A stretch of 64,000 nt of DNA from Jackrogersella multiformis. Lineage: Eukaryota; Ascomycota; Sordariomycetes; Xylariales; Hypoxylaceae. Position 1 is the first letter of the stretch; the number at the start of each line of letters is the position of its first letter. The notes below the pieces were generated by a model. The model was not told where the DNA came from. It saw only the letters and a list, made by a program, of their open reading frames with translations, and searched no databases. Location: assembly GCA_902806575.1 (NCBI GenBank), contig CADCXD010000005.1, positions 3,472,001 through 3,536,000 of the forward strand, written 5' to 3'. Shown one piece after another: positions 13,802-25,374 of this stretch. The translations under genes and the position numbers were made by a program.

Positions 13802-14529
13802 ATGGCGCCGACTCGACCGACGCGCGGAGCCGCCAAGGAGAATGGCACGACCACCGAAGCTGCTGCGACTGGCGATGTTGCTCCCGTGAAGCGCGGACGT
13901 GGGCGTCCTCCCAAGAATGGTGTTGCGCCGCAAGAGAAGAAGCTTCCCACTGGTCGTCCTCGTGGTCGTCCTCCAGGAACTGGCGGCGTGAAAAAGGCTG
14001 CTAAAGCTCCCGCACCCAAGTCTACCAGCGGACCTGGTCGTCGTGGCCGTCCTCGCAAGTCCGAACCGGCAGCTGTTACCCCCAAGAAAGCCGCGACGCC
14101 TAAGGCTGCTGCTTCCAAGCCCTCTAGCACCGGTAAGGGACGCGGTAGACCACGCAAGATCGAGGCTCCTGTTGTCTCCGAGCCCGAGGAGGACGAAGAA
14201 GAAGAGCTTGAGGAGAAGGACGATGACGAGGGTGAGTTATACATGAACGGAGCTGAACTGCGACGCATTTGCTAGCTTCAATTTCCTCTTCACAGAATTA
14301 CTCTGTGAATACAATTTTATTGTCAATAATTGCTAATCATGTCTCTAATATTAGAGCTAGCCATTAATGCCGACGACCTTGTTCTGGATGACGCCGTTAA
14401 TGATGATAATGTCGCAGACGACGACGACGACGTTCCTAATCCAGAGGTAGGATCGTACCGTTTATTTCTTCCCTAGCATACCTCTAAATAACTAATATCT
14501 TACTGATCCGGGCTATACAGGACGATTAG
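13802..14529 (+). CDS. AT-hook DNA-binding protein with acidic tail
   Basis: Small nuclear, HMG-A-like protein expected to bind AT-rich minor grooves. Exons 13802-14231, 14355-14446 and 14521-14529 give 176 residues. Four AT-hook cores are visible around residues 31-38 (RGRGRPPK), 51-58 (GRPRGRPP), 80-86 (RRGRPRK) and 112-119 (KGRGRPRK), spaced by Lys/Ala/Pro-rich linkers. The tail from about residue 124 is dominated by Glu and Asp. The last intron (GTAGGA donor, 74 bp) is uncertain: if it is retained, the protein instead ends after eleven other residues (EVGSYRLFLP plus stop). The family is poorly conserved, so orthology is not claimed. Confidence 0.8.
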
Positions 14530-15166
14530 GGTAACGAAGTGCCTGCCTCATATGTTGGAGGCTTATTAGCAAGTGCCTTGCGACACATTAGCAGTGTGAG
14601 GAGAAGCACTCACGGCGCCCCCGAGAGCTGAGATCGGCATGTTTCTATTGCTATGGTGACAGTTCACCTTGGTCTTTTGCGTGGGCAGTGCTTGATTGCC
14701 GAGACATATCTGCGCAATAGGCGAGGGAAGGGAGGTGGTTTTCACGGCCGGCTCAGATTAATGGCGTTGATAGGGAGTAATGAAATTGTCTACGCACTTC
14801 TGAAAGCAGCAATCGCTTGGTGGCTTTGAGACTACTAGTAATTATTACTATGGCAAATAGTATTACTCCCATAGGGTTTGTTTGTTATAGGTCTCTCTTC
14901 ATGATTACCGGCCAATAATAAAAAGTGCACGATCCCAATTTTGTAACCTTTTCACGGCTTGCAGTGTGACGCTATTTTCCCACGAGCTCTTCTAATGCGC
15001 CATAGTTTAACGCCCTTCCCGACCCATATGATAACGCCTCCTCTTGTACATCCCTCCCACACCAAGGACCGAGGCAGATAGCAAACTCCAGGTATTCTCC
15101 GATTTCCCTTTCTCTATTTCAACCTCCGACAGACCAAACACCGTTCCGGTAAAGCGCACAGGCTTC
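14530..15166. other. Convergent 3' interval
   Basis: Downstream ends of the AT-hook gene (plus) and the aprataxin-like gene (minus). No coding region or repeat of note seen. Confidence 0.5.
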
Positions 15167-16155
15167 TCATTCCTTCTTCCACTCCTCGAACTCCTCGGCG
15201 AGGTGCGCCTTCAGCTGCTTGAACCTGTTGCCGAAGTTTCTGCCGCAGCGGCACACGAGGTCGCGGTCGAGATACCCGGCCTCGCGGGGGTGCCTGCGCG
15301 GGTCGTCGTCCGCGAGCGGGAAGTCGGCCAGGTCGATCAGGAACGGCGTGGCGAAGCTGTTGTAGTGCTTGCGGTGGCGCAGACACTCCGACATCATGTC
15401 CCGCGACAGCACGTGCACGTGCAGGTCGTTCATCGACGGGTGCGCGTGCACGCCGACTAGAACTTCGCGGTCCCAATCCCGGCCCGGGGGCAGCTTTTCT
15501 TCCCCTTCCCCTTCCCCTTCCTTGGTCACTGCCTCCCCGTCCAGCACGGCCTCCCGCAGGCGGTCCTTCGCGCTGCAGCGCCCGTACCGCCGCTGCAGCT
15601 CCTTGGCGACGAGGCGCCGCAGCTTGAGGGCCTCGGCGCGCACGGCGGCCAGGAAGGCGGCGTCCTCGAAGGCGTCGACGGGGTGGCGGCGGCCGAGGTG
15701 CGGCGACCGCGGCAGCAGCAGCGCGTGCACGCTGGCTTTCGGGTACAGGTCGTGGATGGCGACGAAGGCGGCGTCGTGGTAGATGACCCGGCTCGGCGGG
15801 AAGGCGGCCGGGTCGTGGGTGTAGGCGCCGAGACCGTCGCGGTCTTTGAAGGACCGCGTCAGCGCGCCCCGCGTCGAGGCTAGGGTCGGGAGCTTGGTCT
15901 TGGCCGACATGAGCTCTGTGACTTTGTGGCGGGGTGGGTTAGTGAGGCTTTGGTTCGCTTGGTGTGTGTAGGGGTATACGATATAGGGGTTATAGGGGGT
16001 GCATGGTATGTAAGATGTGTAAGGAGGTGTCTCGGCTACTTACATGCGTTGCGCTTTGTGCCTTGACTCACACCGGTGGCTGCTGGCGCGGGCGCGGTGC
16101 CGGCGATCTCTTCTTTGGTGATTGCGTCTTCGGGGTCTGAGTCAGTCGTCGCCAT
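15167..16155 (-). CDS. hnt3: Aprataxin-like HIT-domain protein (Hnt3 type)
   Basis: Predicted nuclear DNA adenylate hydrolase that removes AMP from abortive DNA-ligase intermediates. Exons 16155-16044 and 15921-15167 join across a 122-bp intron to give 288 residues; the junction restores the family-typical KRNAFTELM. The HIT domain has the HPSMNDLHVHV motif: the middle catalytic and last histidines of the HxHxH triad are kept, the first is Asp. An Arg-rich RHRKHYNSF stretch follows, then a C-terminal zinc-finger-like CRCGRNFGN...LKAHL with Glu-rich end, resembling the C2HE finger of aprataxins. The first cysteine pair is spaced C-x-C rather than C-x2-C. An internal Glu/Gly-rich insert interrupts the HIT domain. 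The upstream first exon starts at an ATG at 16155-16153, preferred over the internal ATG at 15910. It is divergent from the helicase gene. Confidence 0.88.
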
Positions 16156-16777
16156 CCCGCTGTCTCTGGTCGTGGCTAGGTGTGGGGGTCGTGGGAAGAC
16201 ACTGTTTAGAGGCGGTGGTTTGCCTCTAAAGGTCTACATCGAAGGGTTATGGATGTAGACGTTTCTGTGATAAAATAGACCCGGTGGTTTGGTTACGTCC
16301 AGGTTTATACGCCTACACTGTCTAAGGTAGGTTACTATTCGTGGGTTCATGAAATTAGTAAGTTATTTAGAGCCCGGCCTACTTTACTTAGGTTAGGTTA
16401 CTGCCTACCTACTTATCGTGGATTGCGCATATACATAATTCTCTATTAAATTATAGCTTCAATAGTGAACTATCTGCCCCGCTACATACTTTAGGTAAGC
16501 AGCTAAGGTAGCATATCATATTGTACAGTATAAAAGACTTTATAAGACTCTCCATGCACTGTATTAGGAGGACCCACTGTAAGTAGCTACTAACATAGGT
16601 AGTGTACACTAGTATATCTTGCCCCGGATATTCTCCGGCCCAAACCCGGTTTTTATATTAGACCGTTCGTATTGTAGGTGAGATTCATATTTCTTCCTCT
16701 TTCTCCTTCACTACAGAAAGAACCATGAGATAATCTCTAGACAAGATAACGTATTGAACGCCAAATGGATTATCAGC
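16156..16777. promoter_or_regulatory. Shared divergent promoter (aprataxin-like / DExH helicase)
   Basis: A 622-bp interval between two divergently transcribed genome-maintenance and RNA genes. It contains several TAGGTTAC/TACCTAC words. No specific factor site could be assigned. Confidence 0.45.
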
Positions 16778-19700
16778 ATGGTGAAGAAAGGCAAGGAGAA
16801 GGCCACGGTGGCACCTCCGGTTGCCGTGGCCGCTAACGCATCATCGTCATCATCGTCGAAGAAGTCGTCATCAAATAAGTCATCCTCTAAGGCTAGCAAA
16901 ATTATAACCGCCCCTCAACAGAATGACGATTTCATAGTCTTCACAAACTCTACCAAGGAAACTAAGCCTAATAAGAAAGGAGGGCAAGGCGACTCTGCAA
17001 ATGTGGCAGCTAATAAAGCTGTAGCGGCCGAGCTAGCAGAGGCTTCGGGACTCCCCAAGCCTACTGTGAAGCAGATCATCGGAGGAGCGAGCTGGACCGG
17101 TAAACTGCCAGTAAACCTGCTCTCCGAGCATTGTCAAAGGCAGAAGTGGGATAAGCCTGATTACCAACCTGTAAGCGGCTTGTTTTGATAAACTGCCAAT
17201 GTGCTAGGTACCTAGTTAATATCTCGAAATAGATCAGAAATTCCGAAGGCTTCGGATTCTTTGTCCAGCTTAGTGCCAAGAACAATAAGACCAAAGACCT
17301 GCAGAAGCTCCCTCCTTTTAAGCTGCCCCCTGACTACAAGCACCTAGTGACCAGGGAGACCGCTCTAGAAGCTAGACATGCTGCCGCTACCTATGCCCTG
17401 TTCAGGGTCTGTAGCATGAAGAACATACATACGACTCTGCCTCCGGATTACAGGTCGCTGTGGAAGCAATTCGAAGAGCTGAAGAAGGAGGACGTAAAGA
17501 AGGGCAACGCGTGGATGTACGATGCGGACCCTTTTGTTTCTATGAAGCAACGAGAGGACCAAAAGGCGGCCGCCGAGAAGAAGCGGAAGGAGCAGGAAGC
17601 TATTAGAGAAAAGGCGAAGAATATGCCGGGCGCGTCCGGCCTAGTTCTCCGAAGCAACGCCTCAACCTCTTCAGGGGGTGGTGGGAATCCCATGAAAGGA
17701 TGGACCACCGTCCCGAAGGTCGAAATGGGCCGGAAGACACGGGCTCAGTTAGAAGATCTGCTCCGGAGGGAAGTAATCTGGAATCCTCACGGGGTCAAGA
17801 TGTCAAGAAATCAGAAAGATGCCATTGTTAAGGAACTTACCGGCTCGGATTTCCGAAAGAGTCACGTGGAGGAAGCAGTTGATGAGTGCAAGGACCGCGA
17901 GGAGACTTTAGAGTGGTTGCTCATACATGTCCCTGAGGACGACCTTCCCAGATGGGCTTTACCGGGGAGCTATAGCGCAGGCGTCTCGTTCGCTGCGACG
18001 CAGGACCTGAAGCGCGAGGCAGCAGTGAAGCGACTATCGCAATCCGGCTACTCGGCCGAGCTGTGTAGGAAACTCTACGATGAAAAAGGCGGAAATGAAA
18101 GCCTTACCGCCGAGGCATTGCAGCATTTCTTGATTTCCAGTGGCAACGACTCTACACTGACAAATGGCACCGCCGAAGAGCCTTTCATAGCAGGCACGCC
18201 AGAGGAATGTTGGAACGACGAGATGGAAAGCCTCGCATCCGTATTCGGCGAGAACTTCAAGCGCCTGTCTGATGATGTCTGCCAAATCCGGATTGAGGCA
18301 GTCAAAAATGGCCCCAAACTGGATGTTGAGACGCACGTGCAGTTCCGGAAGTCACCAAAGTACCCATCGGAAATTGTTGTGGCCGTGGTAGCAGATTTGC
18401 CGTCCTATATTAAACTGAGCGTGGTAAAGAAGACGCTCGCCTACCTGATCGAATCCATGAGCGAAGAGCCGATGAAGATTTATTTTGCGGTTGACTGGCT
18501 TCAGCAGAATATCAACTCCATCATTGAAAATCCTGGAAAGCTCCGGGATATCTCAGGGGTTGCATCGACTGCGGCAGAAACCCGTTATGTCGCTCCAGTA
18601 AGCCGGAAGTCTTCAAGACACCCGAAGCCACTATCATGGAGGGTTGATGAACGCAGCAGGGAAGAGTGGCAGAAGAGGCAAAATAGCTCCGCTTTAAAGC
18701 AGATGTTGTCTCAACGCCAAAAGCTACCTGCCTGGCAGGCGAGAGACTGGGTTGTGAGCACGGTATCACAGAATCAAGTGACTATTATTGCTGGCGAGAC
18801 GGGTTCTGGCAAGTCTACGCAGTCAGTCCAATTTATTCTTGATGACCTTTACAGCAAGGGACTCGGGAACGCCGCGAGTATCATATGCACGCAACCTCGC
18901 AGGATATCCGCCCTTGGTCTCGCAGACAGAGTTAGCGACGAACGCTGTTCAAGGCTCGGTCAAGAAGTCGGTTACACCATTCGCGGAGAGAACAAGACCA
19001 GCCCGCAGACCAAGATCACCTTCGTGACCACTGGTGTGCTTCTTCGACGCTTACAAACTTCTGGTGGGCGAACTGAGGATGTCATTGCGTCGTTAGCCGA
19101 TGTTAGCCATGTGGTTCTCGATGAAGTCCACGAGCGTAGCTTGGATACGGATTTCCTGTTGAGTATTATTCGTGACGTTTTGAAACAAAGGAAAGACCTC
19201 AAGCTCGTCCTCATGAGCGCCACTCTCGATGCTGCCACGTTCCAAAGCTACTTTACTTCCGAGGGACTTCAGGTCGGATTGGTCGAGATCGCCGGTAGAA
19301 CATTCCCGGTCGAGGATTACTATCTCGACGATATTATTCGCATGACGGACTTTTCTCCAGATAATGGCAGGTATCGTGATCGAGATCGGGACGAGAGTAT
19401 GTTCGATACACCGAATTTAGCAGACCAGAGTGGTGGCGACAAAGGGGCACAAGATCCAATTAACAAGACTATCCAGAGATTGGGTTCTCGTATTAATTAT
19501 TCCTTACTCGTCGAGACGACCAAGGCAATTGACGCAGATTTATACCAAAGCAACCAGAAAGGGGGTATTCTCATCTTTTTACCGGGCGTCGCAGAAATCA
19601 GTCGCACTGTTAATCAGCTCAAGAATGTATCGTCCCTCCACGTCCTACCTCTCCACGCCTCACTTGATACGCGAGAACAGCGGAGGGTGTTCGTAAATGC

Positions 19701-21211
19701 TCCTCCCGGAAAGCGAAAGGTAGTAGTTGCGACCAACGTGGCAGAGACTTCGATCACGATCGACGACATCGTTGCCGTCATCGATACCGGCAAAGTGAAG
19801 GAGACGAGTTTTGATCCCCAGAACAACATGCGTAAGCTCGAAGAGACCTTCGCTTCTCGCGCTGCTTGCAAACAGCGTCGCGGACGTGCCGGCAGAGTAC
19901 AGGCTGGCAAGTGTTACAAGTTGTACACGAGGAACCTCGAGGAACGCATGGCAGAACGCCCGGAGCCCGAGATTCGGCGGGTTCCCCTCGAGCAGCTTTG
20001 CTTGTCCGTGCGCGCTATGGGAACTAAAGATATTGCTGGGTTCTTAGGAAGGACACCAACGCCGCCTGCCATATCTGCCGTCGAGAGCGCCATCAAGATG
20101 TTACAGCGAATAGGCGCACTTGACGGCGAGGAATTGACTGCTCTTGGTCAGCAGCTAGCCATGATCCCCGCCGACCTTCGCTGCGGGAAACTCATGATTT
20201 ATGGCGCCATCTTCGGATGTCTTGACGAGAGCATCTCTATCGCCTCTATCCTAAGTACCAGGAGCCCCTTTGTCTCTCCGCCGGACAAGCGAGATGACGC
20301 CAAAGTGGCTCGGATGCGTTTTTCCAAAGGCGATGGCGATCTCCTCACGGACCTGAGAGCTTTCCAGCAGTGGAACGAGATGGCGGAACAGGGGACGCCG
20401 CAACGGCAGCTGCGACAATTCTGCGACGAGAATTTCCTCTCGTACCAGACCCTCTCAGACATCTCATCGACGCGGACGCAGTACTACTCGGCGCTCGCCG
20501 AGCTCGGCATCCGCGAGACCCGGCCGCCCAACACACAAGCATCGCCGGCCCTCGTCCGTGCCCTCACGGCGTCGGCGTTCACGCCGCAGATCGCGCGGAT
20601 CCAGTTCCCGGATAAGAAGTTCGCGACGTCGATGTCGGGCGCCGTGGAGATCGACCCTGAGGCCCGTACCATCCGTTACTTCATCCAGGAGAACGGCCGC
20701 GTCTTCATACACCCCGGAAGCACTCTACATGATAGCCAGGGCTTCCCCGGAGGTGCCATGTTCATGTCGTACTTCAATATGATGGCGACCAGCAAGATAT
20801 TCATTCGGGACCTTACTCGTTAGTTTTTTTAATGTGTTTTTCATGATTAGTTTATCGTGGGCGTATTTGCTAATCGTTGGCTTTGTGTAGCGTTCAACGC
20901 CTTTACGCTGCTCCTCTTTTCCGGTGCCATCGAGCTGGATACCCTGGGCAGGGGTCTGGTAGTTGACGGCTGGCTAAGGTAAGTTTATTATCCCCGCGAA
21001 GAAATGATGCTCAAACGATTAGTGGTGTACTAACTACGTCTCAAACAGGTTACGCGGCTGGGCGAGGATCGGCGTGCTGGTCTCGAGACTCAGGGGCATG
21101 GTAGACAACATCATCGCGGTGAAAGTCAACGACCCGCTCGCGAATGTTTACGATAACGAGGTCGTTAGAATGGTGGCGAAGCTCATAGAGTTAGATGGCC
21201 TGGATGCTTGA
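16778..21211 (+). CDS. DExH-box ATP-dependent RNA helicase, DHX57-like (UBA + RWD)
   Basis: Large superfamily-2 helicase of the DHX29/36/57 group (yeast YLR419W-like). Exons 16778-17170, 17233-20818, 20891-20978 and 21049-21211 give 1409 residues. Order: Lys/Ser-rich N-terminus, linker, UBA-like segment (about 326-365), RWD domain (about 450-570, including ECWNDEMESLASVF), helicase core with Walker A GETGSGKST (about 652), motif II DEVH (about 761), SAT motif in LMSATL, helicase C with QRRGRAGR, then HA2 and OB-fold regions. The in-frame start at 16754 is TTG, so the ATG at 16778 is preferred. The apparent stop at 20821 lies inside an intron: splicing from GTTAGT at 20819 restores the conserved TPFNAFTLLLFSG segment. 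Two small 3' exons encode the end of the OB-fold region. Confidence 0.92.
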
Positions 21212-21597
21212 TTACCTTGGTGATCTCGATGTTGTCAGCTTTACGTTTGGAAATAAAAAGGGCTGTATTGGTCTTATGGATGTTCGCCCTTGAGTGTTTT
21301 CAGAACCTGCAAAAGCTCGATTGGACTTGGGCGACCCTCCGCTGCAGATGATTCAGTATACTGAGAGGCGTGTATTGATGAATGTCAAACATTTGCTCTA
21401 ATCACTGATCAGGTCCAGTCACCAGCTTTCCTAATGGCTTTTAAGAACTGACAGTATGCCACTCCAGTCAGTCTATTACATATCCAACGCCAAAGGTAAG
21501 AAATGCCCTCCCAAAACGCCGTCGCTCCCATAGAAGCAGTTGGACCCTGTCCGAAATATCCTTTATATATTATATCCTATGCTCTTTGACGAGACAT
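21212..21597. other. Convergent 3' interval
   Basis: Between the helicase and the small membrane-protein gene; no features seen. Confidence 0.45.
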
Positions 21598-21847
21598 CTA
21601 TTTCTGCTTGATCATCCACAATATCCAACCGCCGACGCCGAAAATGCAGGTAGCCGCTGGTTCAGGGGGAAAATGTTAGCGTGGTGATAGACGGATTGGT
21701 CGCGGGTGGCGGGTACTAACCGACGGCGAACGTCTCTAACGCTCGGTGGTCTACGTCGCGTTTTAATATGACGCTCATGTTGCTCATCTCGCGGCTGATG
21801 AGGAGCGGTAGCTCCCGCGTGATGAGGCGGGTGTCGATGGCGGCCAT
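21598..21847 (-). CDS. Small single-pass (tail-anchored) membrane protein, 61 residues
   Basis: Two exons, 21847-21721 and 21656-21598, separated by a 64-bp intron with a GTTAGT donor, a CTAAC branch site and a CAG acceptor, giving a phase-correct 61-residue protein. The N-terminal 40 residues are amphipathic and start MAAIDTRLITRELP, with an ISREMSNMS stretch. A hydrophobic segment TCIFGVGGWILWMI at residues 45-58 ends in a basic KQK tail. This looks like a tail-anchored organelle or ER protein. I do not recognise the family. Support comes from the canonical intron and the restored frame, not from homology; it is too short for ordinary ORF calling. Confidence 0.65.
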
Positions 21848-22061
21848 GGTGTGCCAGTGATGGTGATGATTCTGATGATAGGAAAAGGGTTGGTATTAGG
21901 TGTTGCTATAATTGCGATACTTGCTATAAAGGCATAGGAATGGCAAGCTGAGAGGTGCACTGTAGCACTTTTGATTGGGTAAATCTTGTATAAAAACTAC
22001 TATATTCGAAGCAACTGGGCTGAGTCTTGGTTTAAGTAATTAACATCAATCTCAAATACTA

Positions 22062-22335
22062 TCATGCCGACCCCCAGTTCTCCGACTCGAAGTCGTCGTC
22101 GCCCGGCCCATAATCAGTCGATGCAGAGGCTGTCTTTCCGCCACAGGGCGCATCATCAGGTGGTTTCGAAACAGCACCCAAGCTCCCCCTACGTTTAGAC
22201 CTCGTCGGCGATAACCTAGTTTCCTCCTTCGAGCGCGACTAATCTATGAAGTGATTGAGGCTAGCGTGACCCCTGTCGAATGCATCTAGATCGATCGTGC
22301 CATATGGCGCGAGGGGGAGCTGCGATGAAACGGAC
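22062..22335 (-). pseudogene. Degenerate or partial coding fragment with in-frame stop
   Basis: From an acceptor-like CTCAG at 22336, one minus-strand frame reads coding-like protein to a stop at 22064-22062. It includes LPLAPYGTIDLDAFD and, at the C-terminus, an acidic end FESENWGSA. The frame is broken once by TAG at 22241-22239; a single change to CAG would keep it open. A second minus-strand frame at about 22806-22612 reads IQDRLQTELDPNDDL and stays open for about 60 codons. No domain is recognised. It could be a decayed gene, or a real multi-exon gene whose terminal exon is 22238-22062 (58 codons). Confidence 0.35.
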
Positions 22336-23635
22336 CTGAGACAGGGTTTAGACAAGACAAGACAATTGTGAATGTTTGGTTGGACCAATAGTATTGAAGA
22401 ACTTAGTGATATTGGCAAGTATTACCTATCAGGTAGTAATCGGATTTCTTACTATTAGAGATTACGTGGATCGCAAGGAAGATGTCTAGACTGGTTGAGC
22501 CTCAATGTGTGGATCTTATTCGACATGGGGGATAATCTTAAACACCTTGCCCCTGAGCCTCTAATGTGGGATTATTGTTATTTAAGGGTATATTAATGGG
22601 AAGGATGTCCTTTAAACTGACATACAATTTATCTGTTGCTTTAGGTAGATTTTGTTGGATGTGATGTTCAATAGTGTAGACGCCAATGTGCGATAATAGT
22701 GAACGTACCGGTATCGTAGTGGTGTTTTACGGATGAGATCGTCATTGGGATCAAGTTCAGTTTGCAGTCTGTCTTGAATACGAGTAAAAGATCGTTGTGC
22801 TCCTATAATTACCTACCTCCCATCTATGTTGACTACAATTGCTCGTTACATAGAGGAGAGGAATGTCACAGCCTTAAAATTAACCATGGGCTCTAGCTAT
22901 GAGTGTTTAACAAGGTTGGACTTCGTTAAGAATCTATAGGGATTTCATCCTTCAACTTCGAAGGTAGTATTCTTGTCATGGCAGGCTTGAGAGTATACGA
23001 GGTGAAATTCCCCAGGTAGACAAAAGAAGCTTTCGAAATGCATCACTTTTAACTTATCTAATATGAGCCATCGGCTTAGAGTTTCGGCGCTCCTATCTTT
23101 GCAGCGTCATAGGAAATAGTTTGGGCTATCCACATGTTAGAACTGACTAAGGTGCTCATCTGAGATCAACGACCTGTTTAAGGCTACTAGTAAGTTATTC
23201 ATTAAGGACCCCTATTAACTAAATAACGGTACACATACCTCCAGGTAAGTAGGTAGGGTCTAAGAGGCGGGAGAAGCGTGTAAGAGCTCTAACCCTTATC
23301 CCATTTCGTTATTCGCGTAGTTCAAAAGTTTTCTCAGCTTAGAGTAAGGGTATACTGAACCTTCATGTGCCAATTTAATCTTCAGCATGATGTAGCCCTC
23401 ATCGGCGGTATGCACCTTTAACCCTATTCAACCTTTCGCCTGACGTTTTGACAAGCTGTCATCTGATGTTTAAAATTCTTCTCATCTAGTATTCCTACAT
23501 GTCCGTTAACGTGTATACTTATCTACCTAGGTAGGTAGGTATTTGAGAATCAGGGTAAGACAACCGTTGCTGTCATCCTGAAGAACATCTTATGAAGGGT
23601 GGCTCATTACAATCATCAATCGAAATTAGTAGCAG
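22336..23635. other. Mostly gene-free interval upstream of the S28 peptidase
   Basis: Apart from the coding-like minus-strand stretch at about 22612-22806 mentioned with the neighbouring fragment, nothing is supportable. A TACCTAGGTAGGTAGGTA element lies at about 23523-23541, roughly 100 bp upstream of the peptidase start. Confidence 0.45.
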
Positions 23636-25374
23636 ATGATATTAGATAGATTCTCGAATATGACGCTCAAAACCCTGGGCCTACTCGCGGCTCTAGCTGT
23701 AGCACGTCATCCGCCAGCGAGGGTTCAGTCAAATACCACGAGTATAGCCGCACAATACTTCATCCAGAAGGTCAACCACACGGTCGACGCAGGCCCGGCG
23801 ACTTTCAAACAGCGGTACCAACTCAACACGCAATACTTTGAGCCTGGTGGCCCCATACTCTTCATACAGAGCGCCGAAGCTGGCATGCCGGTGATCAACG
23901 CTAGCGATTTCATGGACTACGCACCCAAACTCGGGGCTCTCGTCGCGATACTAGAGCATCGCTTCTTCGGCGATTTACGTGGTGGTAGCTACCCATTTGG
24001 ATACGATCCCATGAATATCTCGAAAGAATCAATCAGCTCATTGACGTTGGACAACGTGCTTCAGGATGGGGTCAATTTCGTCAACTGGATTAAGGGGACG
24101 GTTCTGGGGGCCAAGAATAGCAGAGTAATCTATGGTGGCTGTGAGTATGGTGCTTACAACTCACGTTATTAGGCCATGGACTGATGTATTATCGTAGCTT
24201 CGTACGGCGGATTTCTTGCTGTTTCGGCACGCATGCGGTATCCGAAGGCATTCTATGGCGCCATTGCCTCATCCCCAGCCTTGACCTCGTTTGGCCCCCT
24301 TACCTCTAACCGGTTCAAGTTTGAATCGGCGAAATGGGCTAACAACATATACAACAAGGCTTCGAAGAGTGCATCCGCCAAGATTCAAATGGCGATGTTA
24401 GCACTCAAGAAGTGCCTTTCAGGTAAGATGGTCCTTTCCTATCGAATTGGTTCGATCAGGTAGACTAACAAGAGGGAGATAATACTTGCGATACGGCTAT
24501 CCCCGACCTCAATGCGTGCAACAATTTCACATCGCTAGACTACGAAAGGCTGTATAATGCCGTACTTCACACGTACTTGGAAGTCTCCAAGTTCAACTAC
24601 CCGTGGATTGAAAGGTACCCAACCGCGGACCCCCTCGGAGACTTGATCAACAAGACCGCCGTAGCAAGCACGGCAGGCGAGGTCCTGCGCATCCCGCTTC
24701 TCGCCGCATCGTGGGCCAACGAGTCCTCCTGCATCGACGCCTCCAACCCCAACATCTCCCTGGCTAGCTCGGGGAACATCGCAAGCGACCAGCCGGCCTT
24801 CGGCTACATCAACTGCCGCTACTACCCTGTCAACGACAGGTCGATCCCGTCGAACAACGTCCTGCCCGAGACCTTCGCCCGCGGCAACGTGGACATCTGC
24901 GCCAACGCGTCCTGGAAGTCCGCCGACTACGGCAGGGACAACGAGTACTTCCTGCAGAAGTACTCCTTGATGAACGACCTGCTCGACTCGACGGAGCGGC
25001 TGCTCATCGTCCAAGGCAGCTACGACCGCACCGCGGCTATCGGCTCGCCCGTCTTGACCGTCATGAGCTTGCTGAACCACTCGAGAGTCGTGCTGGTGGA
25101 CGGCATAGCGCATGCCGAGGACGCGGTCTCGGAGTCCGTCGAGCCCAGGGGGGTGAAGCCCCAGATGGACCAGGTAAGTGGTATCTATCCCGGAGACTGT
25201 GCGAGCATGAAGCTGACGGTCATACTTGAGATCCGGGACGTCAAGTTGGCACACCTTAAGGAGTGGCTCGGCCAAGGCAATCAGAAAAACGCCTCATCTG
25301 TAAACTCAGTTTCGGCGTATCGTCAAATATTCTTCTTCGGGTTTCTTGCATTCGTGGTTCTGGGGTTGGTTTGA
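23636..25374 (+). CDS. Serine carboxypeptidase, family S28 (Pro-X carboxypeptidase-like)
   Basis: Secreted or vacuolar serine peptidase that cleaves after proline. Exons 23636-24140, 24198-24422, 24473-25173 and 25231-25374 give 524 residues, or 516 if the second in-frame ATG at 23660, directly before the hydrophobic signal peptide, is used. The first splice creates the nucleophile motif GGSSYGGF. Later candidates for the triad are Asp in QGSYDR and His in DGIAHAED. EHRFFGD, typical of S28, lies near residue 104. Several N-glycosylation sequons are present. The last 57-bp intron is in frame and could be retained, but has a perfect GTAAGT donor. The intron at 24423-24472 has only a close branch-like sequence, so that acceptor is less certain. 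The hydrophobic C-terminus (IFFFGFLAFVVLGLV) suggests a GPI anchor or membrane tail, unusual for soluble S28 enzymes. Confidence 0.88.

Noticed and set aside
13795..14268. 157-residue minus-strand frame opposite the AT-hook gene
   Set aside because: It mirrors the repetitive plus-strand codons, giving Ser, Gly and Pro runs; the plus frame has four AT-hooks.
16754..16777. Upstream extension of the helicase N-terminus
   Set aside because: The codon at 16754 is TTG, not ATG; the first ATG in frame is at 16778.
20821..20823. Stop codon ending the helicase after RDLTR
   Set aside because: It lies within a GTTAGT...TAG intron; splicing restores the conserved TPFNAF segment and a proper C-terminus.
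24535..25275. 246-residue minus-strand frame inside the S28 peptidase gene
   Set aside because: Antisense to conserved exons; rich in Val/Asp/Gly without motifs.
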